In this document: positions 24,994-33,655 of the stretch, piece by piece
Numbering within the stretch: the first letter of the stretch is position 1
How the letters are laid out: each line of letters opens with the position of its first letter
Source of the DNA: Ww85 sp963745765
Lineage (GTDB): Bacteria; Desulfobacterota; Desulfobulbia; Desulfobulbales; Desulfocapsaceae
Assembly (NCBI GenBank): GCA_963745765.1
Contig: CAVUYQ010000030.1
Span: forward strand, 1-64,000
DNA length: 64,000 nt
Direction: 5' to 3'
Position numbers and translations under genes: made by a program
The notes under the pieces: model-generated
The model's input: the letters and a program-made list of their open reading frames with translations, nothing else
Told to the model about the DNA's origin: nothing
Database searches by the model: none

Positions 24994-26838
24994 ATGCCAT
25001 ATCTATTTTCCTGTCAATCCATCAGCAAGGCATTTGGCGCCCAGATGCTTTTCACGAATCTTAGTCTTGTTATCAATGCGGGCGACAGGGTGGGGCTGAT
25101 CGGGCCGAACGGCTCCGGCAAGTCGACACTTCTGAAAATTATCTGCGGAGTTGAGGAAAAAGATCAGGGCTCAGTGGTTCGGACAAAAAACATGGTGGTC
25201 AGTTACCTGGCGCAGGAGGATAGCTTTTCTGAGCATCTGAGCCCGATTGATAATCTTCTGGCCGCATTGAGCCATACACCGCTCGAGCAGGCGGAGAAGC
25301 TCAGTCGGGTACAGACGATTCTGAGCCGTGCTGAACTGGAGGATCAGGAGGCTCCGGTAGCAGAACTGTCTGGGGGATGGCGCAAACGGGTGTCAATTTG
25401 CCGGTCGCTCGTCATCCAGCCGGATCTCCTGGTAATGGACGAGCCGACAAACCATCTCGATATCGAGGGTATTGTCTGGCTGGAAAAGTTGCTTGCCGGT
25501 TCATTTGCCTCAAGCCCTTCAGCTTTTATCTTGGTCAGCCACGACCGTCGATTCCTGGAAAACAGCGTTAACCGGGTGGTGGAGTTATCGGCAACATATC
25601 CCAGTGGCACCTTCCAGGTGGCTGGAACCTACTCAAAGTTTCTGGAAAAAAGGCAGGAGTATCTGGCCCAGCAGAATATGCTGGAGGAGCGACTGGCCAA
25701 TAAAGCAAGAAGGGAAACGGAGTGGCTTCGCCGGGGACCGAAAGCGAGAACCACCAAGGCCCGTTATCGAATTGACGAGGCCTATCGTCTGCAGGATGAG
25801 CTGGATCGCGTGAGGATGCATAACCGGGCTGACGGCAGGGTTTCGATAGATTTTGCCGCAACCGGAAGAAAAACAAAAAAACTCCTTGAAGCATCGAAAA
25901 TCAGCAAAAGTTACGATAAGGGGCCTCTTTTTTCCGGGCTGGATATGATACTCTCCCCCGGCAGCCGCATCGGCCTGGTGGGAAGAAACGGCTGCGGTAA
26001 ATCTACCCTGATGAACATCCTTGCCTCGGCTGTTAGCGGATCATTTCTGCCGGATAGCGGCAGTGTTTCTGTTGCCGACGGAGTCCTGATTATCGATTTT
26101 AAGCAGGATCGATCAAGCCTTGATCAGAAATCTTCACTGCGACGGGCGCTGGCCCCGGAGGGAGATGCCATTACCTTCAGGGATAGATCCGTCCATGTCG
26201 TAACGTGGGCGAAACGTTTTCTTTTTCGACCTGACCAGCTGGAAACTCCCGTTGAACGCCTATCCGGAGGGGAGCAGGCCCGGATACTTATCGCCGAATT
26301 AATGCGGCAGCCGGCGGATATTCTGCTGCTTGATGAGCCTACTAATGATCTTGATATCGCCTCCCGTGACGTTCTTGAGGAAAGTTTGCATGAGTTTGGC
26401 GGAGCCGTTGTGCTGGTGAGCCATGACCGCTATCTGCTCGATCGGGTGTGTGACTGTGTCCTTGGTTTTCTTGGCGACGGCGAAGTGTTTTATTATGGTG
26501 ATTATCACCAGTGGCTTACGGATCTTGAAAAAAGAGTCGCTGGACAAGGCGAAAACGATCCGCCGGCGCTGAAGAAGGAAGTGGTTGCGGTCAAACAGAA
26601 AAAGAGCGGGCGTCTCTCCTATCTGGATCAGCGCGAGTACGATCTGATGGACGAAAAAATAATGGAGGCGGAAAAACTCCGGGATAGTCTTGAGATACGG
26701 ATAAACGACCGGACCCTTGCCGCAGATCCCGAATTGCTCCAGAAAACCTGGGATGAACTTGAACAGGTCCGCACCCTCGTCGATCATCTCTATGAACGCT
26801 GGAACGAACTGGAAAAGAAAAAGCAGGAGGGCTTCTAA
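24994..26838 (+). CDS. ABC-F family ATPase (Uup-like)
   Basis: A 614-residue tandem ABC ATPase without membrane domains. First cassette: Walker A GPNGSGKST, signature LSGGWRKR, Walker B LLVMDEPTNHLD. Second cassette: GRNGCGKST, LSGGEQARI, ILLLDEPTNDLD. The linker and the C-terminal coiled coil (about 550-614, KIMEAEKLRDSLEIRI) fit Uup. ABC-F proteins act at the ribosome on stalled translation; Uup itself is also linked to precise excision of transposons. It is divergent from the M23 gene and convergent with livF. Confidence 0.92.
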   Translation: MPYLFSCQSISKAFGAQMLFTNLSLVINAGDRVGLIGPNGSGKSTLLKIICGVEEKDQGSVVRTKNMVVSYLAQEDSFSEHLSPIDNLLAALSHTPLEQAEKLSRVQTILSRAELEDQEAPVAELSGGWRKRVSICRSLVIQPDLLVMDEPTNHLDIEGIVWLEKLLAGSFASSPSAFILVSHDRRFLENSVNRVVELSATYPSGTFQVAGTYSKFLEKRQEYLAQQNMLEERLANKARRETEWLRRGPKARTTKARYRIDEAYRLQDELDRVRMHNRADGRVSIDFAATGRKTKKLLEASKISKSYDKGPLFSGLDMILSPGSRIGLVGRNGCGKSTLMNILASAVSGSFLPDSGSVSVADGVLIIDFKQDRSSLDQKSSLRRALAPEGDAITFRDRSVHVVTWAKRFLFRPDQLETPVERLSGGEQARILIAELMRQPADILLLDEPTNDLDIASRDVLEESLHEFGGAVVLVSHDRYLLDRVCDCVLGFLGDGEVFYYGDYHQWLTDLEKRVAGQGENDPPALKKEVVAVKQKKSGRLSYLDQREYDLMDEKIMEAEKLRDSLEIRINDRTLAADPELLQKTWDELEQVRTLVDHLYERWNELEKKKQEGF

Positions 26839-26856
26839 CGGGTGTCTGCACTCAGA

Positions 26857-27570
26857 TCAGGAAATACCGAGATAGGCTTTCTGCAATTCCTCGTTGTCTT
26901 GCAGATTGGCCGCTGTATCGCTGATGGTGATTTCTCCCGTCTGCAGAACATAGCCTCGATGGGCAATGGACAAGGCCATCAGGGCGTTCTGTTCGACGAG
27001 AAGGATCGTTGTTCCCCGGTCGTTTAATTCCTTGATAATATCAAAGATAAGCTCAACAAGAATAGGGGCCAACCCCATTGATGGTTCATCGAGCATCAGT
27101 AAAAGCGGGTCCATCATCAGCCCCCGGGCGATGGCAAGCATCTGCTGCTCACCACCGGAGAGGGTCCCTCCAAATTGGTCGATACGCTCTTTCAGGCGTG
27201 GAAAGAGTGAAAAGCCATTCTCCATTCTCTCTTCAATAACGGCTGAATCCTTGACGGTGTAGGCTCCCATCTCAAGGTTTTCTTTAACGGTCAGTGTCGG
27301 GAAAATGCCGCGTCCCTCCGGAACATGGACCATGCCTGAGTAGACTATCTCATGGGGTTCTTTTTTTGATATATCCTTGCCCTCAAAAACAATTCTCCCT
27401 GTTTTAGGATGGATCATTCCGGAGACGGTTCGCAGAACCGTGCTTTTCCCGGCACCGTTTGAACCGATAAGTGTTACGATTTCTCCTTCGTTCACTTCTA
27501 CAGAGATTCCTTTTATCGCATGAATATGCCCATAATAACTATGAATATTCTCAAGTTTAAGCAGGCTCAT
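26857..27570 (-). CDS. livF: Branched-chain amino acid ABC transporter ATPase LivF
   Basis: A 237-residue ABC ATPase with GSNGAGKST, LSGGEQQMLAIARGL, LLMLDEPSMGLAP and the LivF-specific LLVEQNALMALSIAHRGYVL. Last gene of livKHMGF; its ATG overlaps the livG stop by 4 bases. It energises uptake of Leu/Ile/Val or related amides. Confidence 0.95.
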   Translation of the reverse strand: MSLLKLENIHSYYGHIHAIKGISVEVNEGEIVTLIGSNGAGKSTVLRTVSGMIHPKTGRIVFEGKDISKKEPHEIVYSGMVHVPEGRGIFPTLTVKENLEMGAYTVKDSAVIEERMENGFSLFPRLKERIDQFGGTLSGGEQQMLAIARGLMMDPLLLMLDEPSMGLAPILVELIFDIIKELNDRGTTILLVEQNALMALSIAHRGYVLQTGEITISDTAANLQDNEELQKAYLGIS

Positions 27571-28361
27571 TGGCTTGTCTCCTCGTGCTGGTCCGCGACT
27601 GCTCCGCGCCCGAGATAAGCCTCAATGACACGCGTGTTGGAACGGATTTCGGCAGGTGTGCCTTCAGCAATTTTTTCTCCGTAATCCATTACGCAGATAT
27701 CCTCGGAGATTTTCATCACGACGCGCATGTCATGCTCTATCAGCAGGATCGTGATGCCCATATCATCTCTAATCTCGCGGAAGAGCTGGGTAATCTGGTC
27801 GGTTTCCTGCGGATTCATGCCGGCTGCCGGTTCATCAAGAAGCAAAAGCAGTGGATCTGCAGCCAGAGCCCGGGCAATTTCAAGCCTTCGCTGGGCTCCA
27901 TAGGGCAGGTTCTTGGCCAGTTCATTGCCCACATTTTTAAGACCCACATACGTCATGAGTCGAAGAGCTTTTTGCTCACCGTCTGCTTCCTCCCGACGGT
28001 AGACCGGTCGCCGGAAGAGTGCCTGGAGGCTGGTTTGCTTCAGGGTGACATGCATGCCGACAAGAATGTTTTCAATCACCGTCATTTCCTGAAACAAACG
28101 GATATTCTGGAATGTCCGGGCAATGCCCTGTGCTGCGATCCTGTCCGTGGAAAGACCGACAAGGGATTTGTTATTGAATTTTATTGATCCGGAATCGGGT
28201 TTGTAAATTCCTGTCAAGGTATTGAAAAAGGTTGTTTTCCCGGCCCCATTGGGTCCTATGATTGAAACGATGCGCCCCTTGTCAAGAGAAAAGGTGATGT
28301 CGCTGATTGCTTTCAGGCCGCCAAACGTCTTGGTCATATTCGTAATTTCAAGCAATGGCAT
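27567..28361 (-). CDS. livG: Branched-chain amino acid ABC transporter ATPase LivG
   Basis: A 264-residue ABC ATPase: GPNGAGKTTFFN, GIARTFQNIRLF (LivG hallmark), a degenerate signature around LPYGAQRRLEIARAL, LLLLDEPAAGMNP and LIEHDMRVVMKISEDICVMDYGEKIAEG. The classical signature LSGG is replaced by LPYG, normal for LivG. It follows livM after 15 bases and overlaps livF. Confidence 0.95.
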   Translation of the reverse strand: MPLLEITNMTKTFGGLKAISDITFSLDKGRIVSIIGPNGAGKTTFFNTLTGIYKPDSGSIKFNNKSLVGLSTDRIAAQGIARTFQNIRLFQEMTVIENILVGMHVTLKQTSLQALFRRPVYRREEADGEQKALRLMTYVGLKNVGNELAKNLPYGAQRRLEIARALAADPLLLLLDEPAAGMNPQETDQITQLFREIRDDMGITILLIEHDMRVVMKISEDICVMDYGEKIAEGTPAEIRSNTRVIEAYLGRGAVADQHEETSQ

Positions 28362-28376
28362 GGTCTTCCCCTCTCG

Positions 28377-29717
28377 TTATTTTGACTCTTCCTTATCGAG
28401 TTTTCGTTTACGCCGGGTGGCGGGAATTAATCCCCCCGGCCGGAAGATCATCATAATGATAAGGATGAGACCAAACAGCATACGCTGGTATTTTGCGGGG
28501 TCAAGCTGCGTTGACAAGTCTTTCCAGGCAAAATTTATGATCGGTATAATGGCATCGCTCTGGCGTAATTCATTGAGATAGAGAGAGAATCCCTGGAGAA
28601 CCTGAAGGTTGAGAATGGTAATCGTCGCGGCTCCCAGGATAACTCCCGGAATACTGCCTGCGCCGCCAAGGATAACCATGGCAAGGACGCCGATTGACTG
28701 CATGAAGGAGAAAGATTCAGGACTGATAAATGTCCGGTTTGCGGCGAGCAGCACTCCCATAATTCCTGCAAAAGACGCGCCAACGGCAAAGGCCGAAAGT
28801 TTTGTCTTCACCAGCGGTATGCCCATGGCGATAGCTGCCGTTTCATCTTCCCGCACCGCGGTCCACGCCCGGCCCATTTTTGAATCGTCGAGACGACGTG
28901 TTACAAAGATAATGACAATTATTATCATGAGGGCGAGGATGTAGAACATCAGGTTATACATGTCGGCAACACTTGCCTTGTGACCGATTATCGGACCGAA
29001 AAGAGAATTGAACCAATCGACCACAAAATCCGGCATCGTCGGCCTCTGGATGGGAGTAATTCCCTGCGGGCCGTTGGTGAAATTGAGCGGCTTATCGAGG
29101 TTATTGGCCATAACCCTGATAACTTCGCCAAAACCCAGGGTAACGATGGCAAGATAATCCCCTCTTACCCGCAACACAGGGAGGCCGAGAAGAATGCCCA
29201 CCAGCGCTGCGACAATGATACCTAGAATAAGAAACAGATAAAAGGCGTCTCCGGGCAGCAGAAAAGGAAGACCGGACGGTTGGGTTCCCGGGGCATAGTG
29301 GAGTACATAATATTGTTGCGAGCCAAAGAAGGCCCACAGGTAGGCACCAACCGCATAGAAGGCCACATAGCCAAGATCCAGCAGACCGGCAAAGCCCACC
29401 ACGATATTGAGGCCAAGAGCCAGGGCCGCAAACACCGAGATCTGGAAAATAACCTCAAGGTAAAAGATGTTCCTGACACCAACGATCGGAAAAATAATCA
29501 ACGCAAGCATTGCGCCTGCGAAGAACTTGAAGCGCAGGTTGGTTTTAAAAAAATAGAGTGATAAAAATGAAGTAACGAGAACCAGGAAGGCGAGATTTGA
29601 TCGCTGTTGGGTAAAGACCAAAAGACTGCCCGCGACAATATGCGCGATAACGACAAAATAGGGCAATCGCCCCTGGTTCAATCGGTTAAACAATTTCTTA
29701 AGATAGAAAGAAAGCAT
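28377..29717 (-). CDS. livM: Branched-chain amino acid ABC transporter permease LivM
   Basis: A 446-residue inner-membrane permease with about ten hydrophobic segments. The LivM core reads ALGLNIVVGFAGLLDLGYVAFY and LPVLRVRGDYLAIVTLGFGEVIRV. The first ~95 residues are an extra N-terminal membrane region seen in the long LivM variants. It pairs with LivH to form the channel. The stop is 15 bases before livG. Confidence 0.95.
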   Translation of the reverse strand: MLSFYLKKLFNRLNQGRLPYFVVIAHIVAGSLLVFTQQRSNLAFLVLVTSFLSLYFFKTNLRFKFFAGAMLALIIFPIVGVRNIFYLEVIFQISVFAALALGLNIVVGFAGLLDLGYVAFYAVGAYLWAFFGSQQYYVLHYAPGTQPSGLPFLLPGDAFYLFLILGIIVAALVGILLGLPVLRVRGDYLAIVTLGFGEVIRVMANNLDKPLNFTNGPQGITPIQRPTMPDFVVDWFNSLFGPIIGHKASVADMYNLMFYILALMIIIVIIFVTRRLDDSKMGRAWTAVREDETAAIAMGIPLVKTKLSAFAVGASFAGIMGVLLAANRTFISPESFSFMQSIGVLAMVILGGAGSIPGVILGAATITILNLQVLQGFSLYLNELRQSDAIIPIINFAWKDLSTQLDPAKYQRMLFGLILIIMMIFRPGGLIPATRRKRKLDKEESK

Positions 29718-29726
29718 GCGACTCTC

Positions 29727-30902
29727 CTAAGCTTTCTGGCCAACATGTTTGCCCATCAGCCCTTGTGGACGAAATATGAGCACAAGTATGAGGATACTGA
29801 AGGCAAAGATATCCTTGTATTCAGACCCTGCAGCTCCCATGGTGAACACGCCCATATAGGAACCGGCGAATGTTTCGAGCATGCCGAGGACAATGCCGCC
29901 AAGAAGTGCCCCGGTCAAATTCCCGATACCACCGAGCACTGCGGCTGTGAACGCCTTCAATCCCGGGAAAAAACCGACGAAAGGATCAATCCTGGTAAAC
30001 TTCAGGGCATAAAGAACACCGGCGGCACCACCAAGCAGGCCTCCAACTAAAAATACCGTGGAAATGATTCGGTTGACATTGATACCCATCAGGCCGGCAG
30101 TGGCACGATCCTGGGCTACGGCCCGCATTGCTTTTCCGACCCGGGTGGCGTTCACCAGGTAATTCAGTCCGACCAGCATGAGAACTGCTGACACGATGAC
30201 GATAATCGACTTGATTGAAATTCCCAGGATGAGCTTTGAGGAACCCATAGCAAATTTTCCAAAGATTATGCGGGAATCGAAATTTCCAAAAGTCGGCATA
30301 ATCCGGTTAAACTGCCCGGTTGTCAGACTTTCAATGAAACGGATGACATCCTGCAGCAGGAACGAAACACCGATTGCAGATATAAGCGGGACGAGGCGTG
30401 AAGCACCGCGCAGGGGGCGATAGGCGATCCTCTCAACGCTCATGGCGAGAAATCCGGCAGCGAGCATGCCGAGGATAATTGCCAGTGTCAGATAAGCGTA
30501 TGCCATGCCGAGTGTCGCGCTGGCCAGGATTCCGGTTGAGTCGAGGGCAATGAGCAACTCAACCCCAACAAAGGCACCTACCGCAAAAATCTCACTATGG
30601 GCGAAGTTGATGAACTCCAGAACGCCATAAACCATGGTGTAGCCGAGGGCAATGGCTGCGTAGACAAAGCCTATGGTCAGACCGTCTATCACCACTTGGG
30701 GCAGGTTAAGAAGGGTGTAGGTGTAGAGCGTTACACCATATTTGTCCATCAGGCTGGCACCGACAACCGTATTATCAAGCGCCAGTGCCAGAGCGAGGGC
30801 AATGGAGGACATGAAAGCTGCACTGCCGAAAGAAAAAGCGAGCAATTGACCGATTGGCCGCACTAATTCGTAAAAATTAATGTACCCGAGGAATCGTTTC
30901 AT
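29727..30902 (-). CDS. livH: Branched-chain amino acid ABC transporter permease LivH
   Basis: A 391-residue permease. An unusually long N-terminus (~75 residues with one hydrophobic helix, IALALALALDN) precedes the LivH core (GLTIGFVYAAIALGYTMVYGVLEFINFAHSE), followed by MRAVAQDRATAGLMGINVN and a C-terminal FRPQGLMGK. A good RBS (TAGGGAG) lies upstream of the ATG at 30902. A 13-bp hairpin stands between livK and this gene. Spacing to livM is 9 bases. Confidence 0.95.
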   Translation of the reverse strand: MKRFLGYINFYELVRPIGQLLAFSFGSAAFMSSIALALALALDNTVVGASLMDKYGVTLYTYTLLNLPQVVIDGLTIGFVYAAIALGYTMVYGVLEFINFAHSEIFAVGAFVGVELLIALDSTGILASATLGMAYAYLTLAIILGMLAAGFLAMSVERIAYRPLRGASRLVPLISAIGVSFLLQDVIRFIESLTTGQFNRIMPTFGNFDSRIIFGKFAMGSSKLILGISIKSIIVIVSAVLMLVGLNYLVNATRVGKAMRAVAQDRATAGLMGINVNRIISTVFLVGGLLGGAAGVLYALKFTRIDPFVGFFPGLKAFTAAVLGGIGNLTGALLGGIVLGMLETFAGSYMGVFTMGAAGSEYKDIFAFSILILVLIFRPQGLMGKHVGQKA

Positions 30903-30927
30903 AAATACTCCCTAAAGAGAATCTCGT

Positions 30928-30956
30928 CCGGCCTTTTATATGATATAAAAGGCCGG
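30928..30956 (-). promoter_or_regulatory. Intercistronic hairpin between livK and livH
   Basis: A perfect 13-bp inverted repeat CCGGCCTTTTATA with a 3-base TGA loop and no T-run on the minus strand. Its place between the binding-protein gene and the permease genes fits an mRNA-stabilising or partly terminating element that keeps livK expression above livHMGF, which is inference from position. Confidence 0.6.
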
Positions 30957-30976
30957 GTAAAAAAAATTAGGAAGTC

Positions 30977-32176
30977 TTATTGAGGCGGGGCAATTTCGAG
31001 AGTTTTGACAATCTCGTTTTCACTCCATTTCTTAGGATCTTTTGATTTTACCTGAATAACAAAATACTGAGCTTTCTCAGGGTCGCCAATACTGTTGAAG
31101 GTAAAGGTACCGGTAATGCCTTTGAATTCTTTCAACGCGCGCACTGCCTTGGCAACCGCTTCACGGCTCGGGATTTCGTTATTGTTGGCTTTAGCTGCAT
31201 TTTCAATGGCTTTGAGAGCGATGGCCATGGAGTCATAAGACTGGGCAGCAAAAGGCTGAGGATCAGCATTGTTATATTTAGCCTTGAAATCCTTAATGAA
31301 TTTCTTGGTTCCCGGATATACGTTAGCAGGACCGGAAACGGTTGAGTAGAACGTGCCGTCGCCTTCGATGAGGGTGTCACCGCCAATTTTTGCAGCATCA
31401 GATGAATCGAATCCATCGTCACTCAGGAATATACCCTCATACCCTCTTTCTCGCGCCTGCTTGAAGAGCACGGCTGCTTGGAAGGCCATGCCGCCAAAAT
31501 AAACCAGATCGGGGTTACCCGCGACTACCGGTGAGAGCAGGGCATCAAAATTGGCTTTTTCTTCGGTTCCTTCAAAACCTAAAACCTTTATCCCGTTCTC
31601 TTCCGCTCTTTTCCTGAAAAATTCAGCAATTCCCTGCCCGTATGCGGTTTTATCATGGACAACAAAAACTCTTTTGGCATCTTGAGATTTCGCAAAATCC
31701 GCACCAACAACACCCTGCACGTCATCACGTCCAACTATTCGGTTTACTTCAAGATAACCGCGGGTTGTCACTTTAGGGTTGGTGTTGGCCGGTGAGATGT
31801 TTGCCAGACCTGAGGTGTGATACACTTCAGAGGACGGAATCTGGACGCCGGAGTTATAGTGCCCGACTATTGCCAGAATTGCGGGGTCGGAAACAATACG
31901 TTTGGCGTTTGCCACACCGGTATCGGGATTGGCCTGATCATCAAAAGGAGCGAGCTCGACTTTGAACCCCATAGCTTCCAGAGGCCCGCCAAGCTGTTCA
32001 AGGGCCAATTCAGCTCCGCGCTTGATGTCAACACCGACAACCGACTGATCTCCAGACAATGGCGACTGGGTGGCAATCTTGATTGATTTGTCTGCAGCCC
32101 CTGCCGTGCTGCACAGTGCAAGTGTCATACTTGCGGCAACCATCATTGAAAAAGCAGAAAATCTTTTTTTTGACAT
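30977..32176 (-). CDS. livK: Branched-chain amino acid ABC transporter substrate-binding protein
   Basis: A 399-residue periplasmic binding protein of the Leu/Ile/Val-binding class. A signal peptide covers the first ~27 residues (MSKKRFSAFSMMVAASMTLA...AGAA). The mature part begins DKSIKIATQSPLSGDQS and contains VVGHYNSGVQIPSSEVYH and the YDSMAIALKAIE segment. ATG at 32176 is chosen because a near-perfect RBS (AAAGGAGG) precedes it; the longer frame to 32254 lacks one. First gene of the livKHMGF operon. The ligand may be branched-chain amino acids or amides; sequence alone cannot decide. Confidence 0.93.
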   Translation of the reverse strand: MSKKRFSAFSMMVAASMTLALCSTAGAADKSIKIATQSPLSGDQSVVGVDIKRGAELALEQLGGPLEAMGFKVELAPFDDQANPDTGVANAKRIVSDPAILAIVGHYNSGVQIPSSEVYHTSGLANISPANTNPKVTTRGYLEVNRIVGRDDVQGVVGADFAKSQDAKRVFVVHDKTAYGQGIAEFFRKRAEENGIKVLGFEGTEEKANFDALLSPVVAGNPDLVYFGGMAFQAAVLFKQARERGYEGIFLSDDGFDSSDAAKIGGDTLIEGDGTFYSTVSGPANVYPGTKKFIKDFKAKYNNADPQPFAAQSYDSMAIALKAIENAAKANNNEIPSREAVAKAVRALKEFKGITGTFTFNSIGDPEKAQYFVIQVKSKDPKKWSENEIVKTLEIAPPQ

Positions 32177-32743
32177 ACTTTTTCCTCCTTTGAATTGAGA
32201 GTGATCTCCCTGCACTTTGCACACCATTCCATTCGTCATGGTACACTGCTTCAAGAAGCTCCCATAACCATACGGTGAAATGGTATCCCTTTCTTACCTC
32301 ATCTGTCGTAATTGTGTAACGGAAAATTGAAAGAACGGAGTATACCTAAATCGAAACCTGTTGGGAATAACCAACAGGTTTCCCCCTTCTTTCTCTAGAA
32401 ATGACTATGCTAGCTGATTGCCGGGATTTACGCAACTAAACTGATCAGGACTCATGTCATAAAACTGCTCAAGAAAGAAAGGATGATAGATGAACCTTCA
32501 TTGGGCGTGTTGCCCCGACGGTTATTAAGAAGCTGCGCGGATTGTGAATAAAACTGAAGGCCGCCCTGAAGGAATTACTTCCTGCCCGTCAAAGAGCAGG
32601 CAAATCCGGCATTCAGGACGGCAAGCTGTAATAGTAAGGAGATCAGAAAAATCTACCTTGGTTCATAGTCCCGCTGCTTCGTCTGCAACGGGACTTCCGC
32701 TTTATGGGACCGGCGCAGTCCGGGAGATGTGGGAACGATGCTG
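32177..32743. other. Leader and intergenic region upstream of livK
   Basis: About 570 bases with no convincing gene. It contains the livK RBS, a 12-bp inverted repeat at 32353-32382 and, further up, sequence with no recognisable feature. Confidence 0.5.
32353..32382. promoter_or_regulatory. Perfect 12-bp inverted repeat upstream of livK
   Basis: GAAACCTGTTGG, loop GAATAA, then the exact complement. No T-run follows on either strand, so a protein-binding dyad or RNA hairpin in the liv leader is more likely than an intrinsic terminator. It is ~177 bases upstream of the livK start. Confidence 0.45.
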
Positions 32744-33061
32744 TTATTCAGTTACTTCCCGAACCCAGGACAGTGCGGCCGCAACCTTTGGAAAGCCGAT
32801 GGTTGAGATGAGGACCACCAGGGCATGTTCAATTTCTTCTTTACTCGCTCCTTCTGCCAGGGCCCTTCTGGTATGTGAATGAACAGAACCGGTGGACTGG
32901 GCGGAAGCGGCTACCGCCAGTTGGATCAATTCGGTCGTTTTTTTATCCAGGGGTCCTGCGTCCCGTACCGTCGAACCGAGGTTTTCAACGGCTGTCATGA
33001 CTTCCGGGAAACGATCCTTGAGGAAATGATAATGCTTGCTCACCACTTTTTTATCTGCCAT
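32744..33061 (-). CDS. Carboxymuconolactone decarboxylase/AhpD-fold protein without redox cysteines
   Basis: A 105-residue all-helical protein of the CMD family. The segment STGSVHSHTRRALAEGASKE corresponds to the place where AhpD has its CxxC-x-x-H; here both Cys are missing and only the His remains. The C-terminal part IEHALVVLISTIGFPKVAAALSWV is typical of the family. ATG at 33061 is chosen because GGAGGG lies 9 bases upstream; the frame opens at 33094. With no Cys, a peroxidase/disulfide role is unlikely. Function unknown. Confidence 0.75.
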   Translation of the reverse strand: MADKKVVSKHYHFLKDRFPEVMTAVENLGSTVRDAGPLDKKTTELIQLAVAASAQSTGSVHSHTRRALAEGASKEEIEHALVVLISTIGFPKVAAALSWVREVTE

Positions 33062-33149
33062 CTTGCTACCCTCCTCTATCAGAAGATTATTCAACCAGTG
33101 GTTTTTTGCCGGGGAATCCCTTTATCATGCGGATGATCCGGGAATAATT

Positions 33150-33389
33150 TTAAAATACCGCACCACGGCAACGTCGCTTGACTGGGCCCGTGTCAGGTTT
33201 GACACCGCATCCAGCCTGCAGCCCTTCCTTATATTTTAACTCGGGAATACGACGATTCTCTTCAGCATAGACAATGTCTTCCCGCACAACTTCGACATTA
33301 ACCATGCTGATATCATAATCAATAAAAGCTTTCTTCAGCTCGGCGTCTGGACACTGTCCCTTTCCAGTCCGGCTAACCGGAGAAGACAT
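33150..33389 (-). CDS. Hypothetical protein, 79 residues
   Basis: An open frame whose middle part (KKAFIDYDISMVNVEVVRED) looks protein-like, while the ends look like random translation. I do not recognise it. Its start codon lies inside the loop of a 16-bp inverted repeat (33368-33411), which is unusual. It could be a fragment of a degraded gene or not coding at all. Confidence 0.25.
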   Translation of the reverse strand: MSSPVSRTGKGQCPDAELKKAFIDYDISMVNVEVVREDIVYAEENRRIPELKYKEGLQAGCGVKPDTGPVKRRCRGAVF

Positions 33390-33411
33390 CGATCCTCTCC
33401 GGTTAGCCGGA
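33368..33411. repeat. Perfect 16-bp inverted repeat
   Basis: TCCGGCTAACCGGAGA, a 12-base loop, then TCTCCGGTTAGCCGGA. A very stable hairpin on either strand without a T-run. It could be a terminator-like or REP-type element, or an operator for the region upstream of the aminotransferase gene. Confidence 0.7.
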
Positions 33412-33655
33412 TGAATGATTATTGCGTTCTTTTCCAGTTGGTCCCGGGATCGGCGTGATATTTAGCAGCGGCTTTCCGACAAGTTCACCGGGTTCATTTC
33501 GGGGCGGAGCGTTGAGATATCCATGCTTTTCAATGGGAGCCCTGCTGCTAAAATGATGGTAAAAAGGTGCATGGGTATGATACGTATACACTGACAGCCG
33601 CAACTCATGTGGGAGCGGTAAGGATAAAGGATCTTTCATCGATTAAGGAACTATC

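Noticed and set aside
33403..33639. 78-codon minus-strand frame upstream of the aminotransferase
   Set aside because: Composition (many His, Pro, Tyr) and overlap with the aminotransferase leader look like chance.
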